Part shown: positions 49,998-56,787 of the stretch, piece after piece
Numbering within the stretch: the first letter of the stretch is position 1
How the letters are laid out: every line of letters starts with the position of its first letter
From: an uncultured Oscillospiraceae bacterium
Lineage (GTDB): Bacteria; Bacillota; Clostridia; Oscillospirales; Oscillospiraceae
Reading direction: 5' to 3'
Length of the DNA stretch: 56,787 bases
NCBI GenBank assembly: GCA_934565795.1
Contig: CAKTIM010000013.1
Location: forward strand, 1 to 56,787
Made by a program: the position numbers and the translations under genes
The notes under the pieces: generated by a model
The model's input: the letters and a program-made list of their open reading frames with translations, nothing else
Told to the model about the DNA's origin: nothing
The model's database searches: none

Positions 49998-52241
49998 ATG
50001 CGGCGGCTTATGCGCTTTACCATCGGTTTTGCCGCGGCCTGCGCCTTGGGTACGGTACTGCTTTGGCAAAGAAACCTATTTCCGCTGATTTTGTATGCGC
50101 TGTGCGCGGCGATACTGTGCGTCGTTTTGCAGCGCCGCAATCCTCTTTTTCGTACGCCCGCGCTGATCCTGCTGGGACTTGGATTGGGCTTTGCCTGGTT
50201 TTTGCTGTATCGGGCGGTTTACCTATCGCCGCTTGAAGGGCTGGATGGGAAAACGGTTCCGCTCTCTGTTACGGCTACAAATTTCAGTGAAAAGACGGAT
50301 TACGGATATACGGTGGATGCCGTGGCTGAGCTGGAGGGAAAGCCCTACGTTCTGCGGGTATTTCAAAGCGAGGATCGGATGCTTTCGCCCGGCACGGTGA
50401 TAAATGGGGATTTTAAGCTCCGCATGACGACGCCGGCAGGGCAAAAGGACTCTGCTTATTACCGGGGCAGCGGCTGCTTTGTGGTCGCCACGCAAAAATC
50501 GGAGATCGCCCTTACGCAGTCAGAGCGAGGTGATGTCTGGTTCCTGCCTGCCCGGGCGGGCAGGGCGGCCCTGGAGCATATTCGGCAATTCTTTCCAGCG
50601 GACACCGCGCCGTTTGCACAGGCGCTTTTGCTGGGAAATACCTCAGATTTGAACTACGCAGTGGACACCTCTCTTAAGGTCAGCGGAATTCGGCATGTGG
50701 TGGCTGTATCTGGGCTGCATGTGTCGGCGCTTTTCGGGGCGATCTATTTCCTGCTTCGCCGCCGGCGGGTGCTTGCGTTCCTGATCAGTCTACCCACGCT
50801 GCTGTTCTTTGCGGCGGTCACCGGCTTTTCCCCGTCCGTGGTTCGGGCTTCCCTGATGGCGGGCTTGATGGCGCTGGGAGCCGCCATCAATGAGGAATAC
50901 GATGGGCTGACCAGCCTGTCCTTCGCGTCGCTTGTCATGCTGGTGGTCAATCCGTTTGTGATTCTTTCGGTCAGCTTCCAACTTTCCGTGGCCAGTGTGG
51001 CTGGAATCCTCCTGTTTGCCTCGCCGATCTCCTCGCGGATGATCGCTCTTTTACCGAAGCAAAAGGCGAAGAGCGCCGGGGGCCGCGCCCTGCGGTGGGT
51101 AGCCGGAGCCGTTTCCGTCTCGGTCAGTGCGCTTGTGTTCTCCGCACCGCTCAGCGCGTATTATTTTGGTGCGGTCAGTCTGATTGGCATTCTTGCGAAT
51201 CTGCTGATTATCTGGATGATTCCGCCGCTTTTCTGTGGGATTGCGGTGGTTGCCGCATTGGGCGGCCATGTTTCGTGGCTGTGCAGCGCGCTGGCGTGGC
51301 TTCTGTCCTGGGTCATCCGTCTGATTTTGTGGGCGGCGCATGTGCTGTCCCAAATTCCGTTCGCGGCGGTGTATACACAGAGCGGCTTTATCGCTGCATG
51401 GCTGGTGCTGGCCTATTGCCTGGTTGCCCTGTTTCTATGGAGGCGAAAGCATTTCCTCCCGCTTTTTCTGGTAGGTGCTGTAAGCTTGGCAGCTGCAATT
51501 GCGGCGTCCATTGTCGTGCCGCGGATGGATAACCTGCGCCTGACAGCGCTGGATGTAGGGGAGGGGCAGGCGATTTTGCTGCAAAGCGCAGGGAAAAGCT
51601 ACCTGATCGACTGCGGCGGCGACAGTGACAGCGCAGCTGCCGATGAAATTGCCCAAACCCTTCTGAGCCAGGGAATTTTCCGGCTGGACGGCCTGCTGCT
51701 GACGCATTATGACCGGGATCATACAAACGCGGTGGAGAATCTGCTTACCCGGATTGAGATCGATCGGTTTTACCTGCCAAACCAGGGGCAGACGGAATTG
51801 GCGCTGCGCCTGGAGGAGCGGTTCCCGGAGCGGATTGTATGGGTGGATGCAGATATGCAGCTTTCGCTTCCGTCCGGGGTATTGACGCTCCTTGCACCGG
51901 GAAAAACCGAAACAGACAACGAAAACTGCATGTGCGTCTTGTTTGCCTCGCCGGATTGTGTTATACTGATAACCGGCGACAGAAGCCGCTCCGGGGAGCG
52001 GGAGCTGCTGCGCCAGTATGCGCTCCCGGATGTGGATGTGCTGATTGCGGGGCATCATGGCTCCAGGAATTCCACGTCAGAGGAGCTGCTGTATGCCGTC
52101 CGCCCGGAGATCGTAGTGATCTCTGCGGGGCGGAATAATCATTACGGCCACCCGGCCCAGGCGCTTTTGGAGCGCCTGACGGCATTCGGCTGCACTGTTT
52201 ATCGGACTGATTTACAGGGATCGGTGCTGATCAGGAGGTAG
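49998..52241 (+). CDS. comEC: ComEC/Rec2-family DNA uptake channel
   Basis: About 747 residues. N-terminal membrane helices and OB-like domain, central competence domain with about ten helices (VSGIRHVVAVSGLHVSALFGAIYFLL, GFSPSVVRASLMAGLMALGAAINEEYD), and C-terminal metallo-beta-lactamase-like domain (ALDVGEGQAILLQSAGKSYLIDCGGD, LTHYDRDHTNAVENLL, IAGHHGSRNSTS). In competent bacteria it passes single-stranded DNA across the membrane and the C-terminal part may degrade the other strand. All three domains are intact. ATG at 49998 is better spaced from GGAGAGGGGG than one at 49992. Followed two bases later by holA, a common clostridial order. Confidence 0.94.
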   Translation: MRRLMRFTIGFAAACALGTVLLWQRNLFPLILYALCAAILCVVLQRRNPLFRTPALILLGLGLGFAWFLLYRAVYLSPLEGLDGKTVPLSVTATNFSEKTDYGYTVDAVAELEGKPYVLRVFQSEDRMLSPGTVINGDFKLRMTTPAGQKDSAYYRGSGCFVVATQKSEIALTQSERGDVWFLPARAGRAALEHIRQFFPADTAPFAQALLLGNTSDLNYAVDTSLKVSGIRHVVAVSGLHVSALFGAIYFLLRRRRVLAFLISLPTLLFFAAVTGFSPSVVRASLMAGLMALGAAINEEYDGLTSLSFASLVMLVVNPFVILSVSFQLSVASVAGILLFASPISSRMIALLPKQKAKSAGGRALRWVAGAVSVSVSALVFSAPLSAYYFGAVSLIGILANLLIIWMIPPLFCGIAVVAALGGHVSWLCSALAWLLSWVIRLILWAAHVLSQIPFAAVYTQSGFIAAWLVLAYCLVALFLWRRKHFLPLFLVGAVSLAAAIAASIVVPRMDNLRLTALDVGEGQAILLQSAGKSYLIDCGGDSDSAAADEIAQTLLSQGIFRLDGLLLTHYDRDHTNAVENLLTRIEIDRFYLPNQGQTELALRLEERFPERIVWVDADMQLSLPSGVLTLLAPGKTETDNENCMCVLFASPDCVILITGDRSRSGERELLRQYALPDVDVLIAGHHGSRNSTSEELLYAVRPEIVVISAGRNNHYGHPAQALLERLTAFGCTVYRTDLQGSVLIRR

Positions 52242-52243
52242 CA

Positions 52244-53290
52244 ATGGCAAAAAAGGGAACCGCGGATGGGGCGTTTCAGACGCTGAAAGCCTCCGTCCGA
52301 AATAAGAATATTGACCGGCTGTATTTTTTCTATGGCGAGGAAACCTTCCTCATGGCCTATTACCTGGAGGCGATTAAAAAGCAGCTGCTTGACCCGCTGA
52401 CGGAATCGTTTAATTTTCACCGCTTTCACAGTGAAAATTTTGATCTGGCGGAATTTCTGGAGGCGGTTGAAAATCTGCCCATGATGGCGGAGCACACCCT
52501 GATCCAGGTGGATGATATTGATATATTCAAGCTGGGTGAGACGGAGCGGGAGAAGCTTGCGCAGACGCTTGCGGATATCCCGGACTACTGCACCGTCATC
52601 TTCACCTATCTGACGGTGGCATGGAAGCCGGACAAGCGGCTCAAAAAGCTGTGGGAGGCTGTAGAGCGCAGCGGCCTTGCGGTGGAATTCCAGCGGCAGG
52701 ATCAAAAAGAGCTAGTCCCGTGGGTCTCCAGGCATTTTGCGGCACAGAAAAAGAGAATTTCCAACGAGCTGTGCACCTATCTGATCGACATCACCGGCGG
52801 CACCATGACGGCGCTGAACGGTGAAATTGAAAAAATCTGCGCCTATTCCGGGGCGGATGAGATCAAAAAAAGCGATATTGACGCGGTCACGGAGCCGGTG
52901 CTTGACGCGGTGGTGTTTCAAATGACGGATCGCATCAGCGAGGGTGCCTACGAAAAGGCGTTTCAGTGCCTTCAGCAGCTTCTGAAAATGCAGCAGGAGC
53001 CGCTGGCCATCCTGGGCGCCGTGGGCAGTCACTTCCGCCGCCTGGGCGCGGCCAAATGCCTACAGGAAAGCGGGAAAGGCTCCTATGAGCTGCAAAAGCT
53101 CTGCGGCATCCCGGACTACCCTGCCAGGAAGCTGATGGATGCCTCACGCCGCCTGGATAAGCTCTTCTGCGCCGATGCCTGCACCATGATTATGGAGACG
53201 GATTACCAGATGAAAACGTCCTACGACGACAGCCAGCGCCTGTTGGAGCTTTTGATCCTGCGCCTGGCGGTGGAGGCACGGCATGGTTAG
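52244..53290 (+). CDS. holA: DNA polymerase III delta subunit
   Basis: 348 residues. Clamp-loader subunit that opens the sliding clamp. DRLYFFYGEETFLMAYYLEAIKKQLL is the N-terminal signature; TLIQVDDIDIFKL, CTVIFTYLTVAWKPDKRLKK, and C-terminal helical QMKTSYDDSQRLLELLILRLAV are typical. Lacks an intact P-loop, as expected for delta. AGGAGG lies seven bases upstream. Overlaps the next gene by eight bases. Confidence 0.93.
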   Translation: MAKKGTADGAFQTLKASVRNKNIDRLYFFYGEETFLMAYYLEAIKKQLLDPLTESFNFHRFHSENFDLAEFLEAVENLPMMAEHTLIQVDDIDIFKLGETEREKLAQTLADIPDYCTVIFTYLTVAWKPDKRLKKLWEAVERSGLAVEFQRQDQKELVPWVSRHFAAQKKRISNELCTYLIDITGGTMTALNGEIEKICAYSGADEIKKSDIDAVTEPVLDAVVFQMTDRISEGAYEKAFQCLQQLLKMQQEPLAILGAVGSHFRRLGAAKCLQESGKGSYELQKLCGIPDYPARKLMDASRRLDKLFCADACTMIMETDYQMKTSYDDSQRLLELLILRLAVEARHG

Positions 53291-53888
53291 AATTCGGGAG
53301 GCGATCGTGGTGGAGGGACGCTACGATCGCAATGTCCTCAGCCAGATCGTTGACGCGCCGATTTTTGAGACCCACGGTTTTGGCATCTTCAAGGACAAGG
53401 AGCAGATGGCGCTGCTTCGCACGGTGGCCGCCCGGCGGGGCTTGATCGTCCTGACGGATTCCGACGGGGCGGGCTTTGTGATCCGTAACCACATCAAAAG
53501 CGCCATTCCGGGCCGGTATTTGAAGCATGCCTATATCCCGGACATTCCGGGAAAGGAAAAGCGCAAGGCTTCCCCTGGCAAAGAGGGAAAGCTGGGCGTG
53601 GAGGGAATGCGGCCGGAAGTGATCCTGGAGGCGCTGCGCCTTTGCGGCGCGACAATTGAAAATGAGACAGAGAAGAAAATACCGTCCCAGGGTATATCCA
53701 AGCAGCTCCTGGTGGAGCTGGGGCTTTCCGGCGGCGCTGACAGCAGCCGGAAGCGCAGGCAGCTCCAGATGCAGCTGCACCTGCCGGAGCATATGAGCGC
53801 AAATGCCCTGCTGCAGGCGCTGAATCTGCTCCTGACCGAGGAGGAGCTGCGGGAGGCGGTACGCACAATGGAGACAGCAAATGGTTGA
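53283..53888 (+). CDS. rnmV: RNase M5-like Toprim protein (DUF4093)
   Basis: 201 residues. N-terminal Toprim domain: EAIVVEGRYDRNVLSQIV (catalytic Glu), RGLIVLTDSDGAGFVIRNHI (DxD metal site). C-terminal DUF4093-like part (GISKQLLVELGLSGGADSSRKRRQLQ). RNase M5 matures 5S rRNA and is frequently encoded near replication or rRNA-modification genes in Firmicutes. Divergent enough that the gene symbol is provisional. Overlaps holA and the following ABC-F gene by eight bases each, a tightly coupled trio. Confidence 0.85.
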   Translation: MVRIREAIVVEGRYDRNVLSQIVDAPIFETHGFGIFKDKEQMALLRTVAARRGLIVLTDSDGAGFVIRNHIKSAIPGRYLKHAYIPDIPGKEKRKASPGKEGKLGVEGMRPEVILEALRLCGATIENETEKKIPSQGISKQLLVELGLSGGADSSRKRRQLQMQLHLPEHMSANALLQALNLLLTEEELREAVRTMETANG

Positions 53889-55749
53889 TATCTCAGTAAA
53901 TAATCTGACAAAGTTTTTTGTGATCGGTGAAAACCTCCTGCAGGGGCTATCCTTTGAAATTCAGGAGGGGGAGTGCGTTGCCATTCTGGGCCGCAACGGC
54001 TGCGGCAAGACGACGCTGTTCCGCATCCTCACCAGGGAAATCGATTTTGACGAGGGCGAGGTATACGTCAATCCCAATAAGCGCCTGGGCCTGATTTCCC
54101 AGATACCCGTCTTCCCGGAGGGCTACAATGTGGAGGACGTGCTGCGTTCCGCCTATGCCGATCTGCAGCGAATTCAGAAGCGGATGCGCAGCCTGGAGGA
54201 TGTGATGCAGACTGGCGCGTCAGAGGCGCAGCTGCGGGAATACGACGCCCTGTGCACCAAGTTCCAGGCGGGCGGCGGCTACGAGATGGATGTGGAGGTT
54301 GACAAGATCTGCAACGGCCTGGGCATCTCGCAGGAGCAGCGCGGCCAGGAGTTTGCCAGCCTCTCCGGCGGCGAAAAGACCAGAGTGAACCTGGCTCGGC
54401 TCCTGCTGGAAAAGACGGATATTCTCCTGCTGGACGAGCCGACGAACCACCTGGATTTGAATAGCGTGGAATGGCTGGAGCAGTATATCAAGGCCTTCAA
54501 GGGCACGGTGCTTGCCATCTCCCACGACCGATATTTCATCGATCAGGTGGCCGACCGGGTCATTGAGATTACGGATGGCCACGCGGAATTCTATTCCGGC
54601 AACTACTCGTTCTATATGGACGAAAAGCAGGCGCGCTTTGATCTGCAAATGAAGCAATATGAGCAGGAGCAGGCAAAGTTGAAGCAGCTTGGCTATACCA
54701 TGGAGCGCATGAAAGGCTGGGGCATCAACAACCGTGCCCTTTACCGCCGGGCCATGTCCATTCAGCACCGCATGGATCGTATCCGCAAGACAGAGAAACC
54801 CAAGACGGAAAAAACCATGCGGGCCACCTTCGGCGAGAAGGACTTTTCCGGCGACGTGGTATTTAAAATGAAAAACGTCTCCAAGTCATTTGGAGACAGG
54901 ACGCTCTTTTCGGATGTCAATCTGAATGTGGAGGCAGGGGAGCGCATCGCGCTGCTGGGAGACAACGGAACCGGCAAATCCACATTCATTAAATGCCTGC
55001 TGGGCGAGGAGGATTGCGCCGGGAAAATCCAGTTCGGCCCCACTGTAAAATGGGGCTACCTGCCCCAGATTATCCACTTTGAGCACCCGGAGCGCAGCCT
55101 CTATGATACCATGCTCTATGAAAAGAACTGCACGCCGCAGGTCGCGCGTGACCGCCTGGGCGCTTTTATGTTCCAGGGTGAGGATGTGTTCAAAACCGTG
55201 GGTAATCTTTCCGGCGGCGAGCAGTCCCGCCTCAGACTGTGCATGCTGATGGATGAGAAGATCAATCTTCTGATCCTGGACGAGCCGACGAACCACCTGG
55301 ACATTGCCTCCCGGGAATGGGTGGAGGCTGCCATCGAGGAATTTGATGGCGTGCTGCTGTTCGTCTCCCATGACCGCTATTTCATTGAAAAATTTGCTGA
55401 GCGGATCTGGCTGCTGGAGGATGGCACAATTCGTGATTTCCGCTGCGGCTACCAGAAATACCGCTCCATTTTGGAGCACGAGGCCGCCGCAAAGCAGACC
55501 GTAAAGCCGCTGCCCAAGGAAAAGAAGGAGAAGCCAAAGGGCGGCACCAAGGATTCTGAGAAGCTGATCCGCCGCCTGGAGCGGGAAATCGATAAGCAGG
55601 AGGCCGCCGTCGCTGAGCTGGATCACCAGATTGAGAACGCAGCCGCCGACTACCAGGAGCTTTCCCGGCTGCTGGGAGAAAAGGAGACGGCGGAAACGCA
55701 GCTCATGGAGCTGATGGAGCAGTGGGAGCAGGCCCAGTCCGATGTTTGA
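53881..55749 (+). CDS. ABC-F family ATPase
   Basis: 622 residues, two ABC domains, no transmembrane segment. Domain 1: Walker A GRNGCGKTT, signature LSGGEKTRV, Walker B ILLLDEPTNHLD. Domain 2: GDNGTGKST, LSGGEQSRL, LLILDEPTNHLD. The inter-domain linker (FDLQMKQYEQEQAKLKQLGYTMERMKGWGINNRA) is the P-site tRNA interaction motif, and a C-terminal coiled coil at about 560-620 follows. ABC-F proteins act on stalled ribosomes; some protect against antibiotics. This one, in a housekeeping operon, is probably a translation factor rather than a resistance gene. Confidence 0.92.
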   Translation: MVDISVNNLTKFFVIGENLLQGLSFEIQEGECVAILGRNGCGKTTLFRILTREIDFDEGEVYVNPNKRLGLISQIPVFPEGYNVEDVLRSAYADLQRIQKRMRSLEDVMQTGASEAQLREYDALCTKFQAGGGYEMDVEVDKICNGLGISQEQRGQEFASLSGGEKTRVNLARLLLEKTDILLLDEPTNHLDLNSVEWLEQYIKAFKGTVLAISHDRYFIDQVADRVIEITDGHAEFYSGNYSFYMDEKQARFDLQMKQYEQEQAKLKQLGYTMERMKGWGINNRALYRRAMSIQHRMDRIRKTEKPKTEKTMRATFGEKDFSGDVVFKMKNVSKSFGDRTLFSDVNLNVEAGERIALLGDNGTGKSTFIKCLLGEEDCAGKIQFGPTVKWGYLPQIIHFEHPERSLYDTMLYEKNCTPQVARDRLGAFMFQGEDVFKTVGNLSGGEQSRLRLCMLMDEKINLLILDEPTNHLDIASREWVEAAIEEFDGVLLFVSHDRYFIEKFAERIWLLEDGTIRDFRCGYQKYRSILEHEAAAKQTVKPLPKEKKEKPKGGTKDSEKLIRRLEREIDKQEAAVAELDHQIENAAADYQELSRLLGEKETAETQLMELMEQWEQAQSDV

Positions 55750-55761
55750 GCGCAGCAAAGA

Positions 55762-55790
55762 TTGACGTCGTGGGAAATTGGGCATATAAT
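55762..55790 (+). promoter_or_regulatory. Promoter of the Mrp-type ATPase gene
   Basis: TTGACG, 17 bases, TATAAT, 31 bases before the start codon. Confidence 0.8.
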
Positions 55791-55821
55791 AACGTTATCA
55801 CTTTAAAGGAGCGAAATAGAA

Positions 55822-56646
55822 ATGAGTTCTTGTAGCGGAAACTGTTCCAGCTGCGGGTCGGATTGCTCCGACCGCAAGGCTGAAAGCCTGCTGGCGCAGC
55901 TGAATCCGAAGTCCACCGTAAAAAAGGTGATCGCCGTTGTTTCCGGCAAGGGTGGCGTAGGCAAGTCCACCGTCACCGCTATGCTGGCTGTCGCTATGGC
56001 GCGGGAGGGCAAGCGGGTCGGCATCCTGGATGCGGATATTACCGGCCCTTCAGCGCCTACCGCGTTCGGTGTGACCGAATGCCAGGGAGCCAACGATGAT
56101 GGCCTTTACCCGGCCTTGACCCGCACCGGCATTCAGGTGATGTCCATCAACCTGCTGCTGGATCATCCGGGTGATCCTGTGGTGTGGCGCGGCCCGGTGA
56201 TCGCCGGAGCTGTCAAGCAGTTTTGGACGGATGTGATCTGGGAGGATGTGGACTATCTGTTTGTAGACATGCCTCCCGGAACCGGCGACGTGCCGCTGAC
56301 GGTATTCCAGAGCCTGCCGGTAAACGGGATCGTGATCGTCACCAGTCCGCAGGATCTTGTCTCTATGATCGTGAACAAGGCGGTCAAGATGGCAAATATG
56401 ATGCACATTCCCGTCCTGGGCTTTGTAGAGAACTATTCCTATCTCCAGTGCCCGGACTGCGGCAAGAAGATCAATGTGTTCGGCAAAAGCCACCTGGATG
56501 AAATTGCCGCAGAAAACGGCCTGCCCATCCTGGCCCGCCTCCCCATCAATCCCACCGTAGCCGAGGCCTACGACCACGGCCAGATGGAAACCATCCCCAC
56601 CGACGCGCTTGCACCGGCGATTGAAGCAATCAAAAAATCAGAATAA
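55822..56646 (+). CDS. Mrp/NBP35-family iron-sulfur carrier ATPase
   Basis: 274 residues. N-terminal cysteine cluster CSGNCSSCGSDC (ferredoxin-like, NBP35-type), deviant Walker A SGKGGVGKST, DADITGPSAP, VDMPPGTGDVPLTV, and LQCPDCGKKINVFG, whose CxxC bridges an Fe-S cluster at the dimer interface. Carries and transfers 4Fe-4S clusters to apoproteins such as the radical SAM enzymes that these anaerobes have in number. AAAGGAG precedes the ATG. Own promoter; last complete gene of the window. Confidence 0.93.
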   Translation: MSSCSGNCSSCGSDCSDRKAESLLAQLNPKSTVKKVIAVVSGKGGVGKSTVTAMLAVAMAREGKRVGILDADITGPSAPTAFGVTECQGANDDGLYPALTRTGIQVMSINLLLDHPGDPVVWRGPVIAGAVKQFWTDVIWEDVDYLFVDMPPGTGDVPLTVFQSLPVNGIVIVTSPQDLVSMIVNKAVKMANMMHIPVLGFVENYSYLQCPDCGKKINVFGKSHLDEIAAENGLPILARLPINPTVAEAYDHGQMETIPTDALAPAIEAIKKSE

Positions 56647-56655
56647 AAAACAGTA

Positions 56656-56696
56656 AGGGGCTGTCTCAAAATGCGAATTGCAAGAAAATAGCCCCC
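56656..56696 (+). terminator. Hairpin after the Mrp-type gene
   Basis: GGGGCT pairs with AGCCCC around a 27-base interior (starts GGGGCTGTCTCAAAA). It may act as a weak terminator, or be one end of a degraded mobile element, since GGGGCTGTCTCAAAA-type ends are common in clostridial insertion elements. No transposase is present. Confidence 0.45.
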
Positions 56697-56714
56697 TTCA
56701 AAAGTTAGATAAAA

Positions 56715-56787
56715 GGGGCTGTTGCAAAAATCGTTTTTGCAGCAGCCCCATTTTTGCGTTCGGAGCATTCCATCTTGAGACCAAAAT
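56715..56787. repeat. 73-base inverted repeat, right copy, at the window edge
   Basis: Exact reverse complement of 44-116, including the GGGGCTGTTGCAAAAA hairpin (56715-56749). The match reaches the final base of the window, so the real repeat is at least this long. Confidence 0.85.

Noticed and set aside
53881..55749. ABC-F antibiotic-resistance gene
   Set aside because: It has no leader or attenuator and lies in a holA/rnmV-like housekeeping operon, which favours a general translation factor.
55822..56646. ParA-type partition protein hinting at a plasmid
   Set aside because: CPDC motif and N-terminal cysteine cluster identify an Mrp/NBP35 iron-sulfur carrier; no parB or origin is present.

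Overview
The window looks like a piece of chromosome from an anaerobic, GC-rich Gram-positive gut bacterium, most likely class Clostridia (Oscillospirales/Ruminococcaceae-like). Evidence: sigma-A promoters close to consensus, strong AGGAGG-type ribosome sites, a T-box leader before alaS, a radical-SAM/DUF2344 gene pair, a DUF4093 RNase-M5-like gene, and DUF624, YIP1 and DUF5696 genes of the kind found around Firmicutes sugar ABC transporters. No phage, plasmid, transposase, rRNA or CRISPR genes were seen. The two ends of the window carry the same 73-base sequence in opposite orientation, so it may be a contig that stopped at a dispersed repeat.

Layout. 1-4.5 kb: two tRNA-Pro genes flank a leftward housekeeping cluster (hotdog thioesterase, Lar-like zinc protein, DUF2344 and radical-SAM pair, M50 peptidase). 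4.6-6.4 kb: a lipoprotein and a nitroreductase. 6.5-31 kb: a rightward beta-mannan utilisation locus with GH5, GH36, CBM35-GH26 and lipoprotein GH26 enzymes, CE2 and CE17 acetylesterases, two permease pairs, two solute-binding proteins (one very large, with carbohydrate-binding-like N-terminal domains), two DUF624 proteins, an NHL-propeller membrane protein, a YIP1 protein, a DUF5696 protein and a secreted triple-repeat protein. The parts fit outside depolymerisation and deacetylation of acetylated galactomannan or glucomannan followed by ABC import. No ABC ATPase, mannoside phosphorylase or regulator is encoded here. 31-36.6 kb: leftward YdcF; an operon of a secreted beta-helix protein, BlaI and a BlaR1-like M56 sensor, behind a promoter with two palindromic operators; and a GNAT acetyltransferase.

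36.7-42.8 kb: the most unusual block. A small ribbon-helix-helix protein, a zinc-ribbon/TIR/RCC1-like repeat fusion, a DUF2971 protein, an SPFH zinc-ribbon protein and a membrane coiled-coil protein sit in one direction. The C-terminal part of the TIR protein and the DUF2971 gene are visibly AT-richer than the rest, suggesting a swapped-in module. It is a candidate stress or anti-phage signalling system.

42.9-56.8 kb: lipoprotein, pgi, divergent GNAT genes (one behind a leader-peptide attenuator), tRNA-Ser, T-box and alaS, then comEC, holA, an rnmV-like gene, an ABC-F gene and an Mrp-type ATPase.
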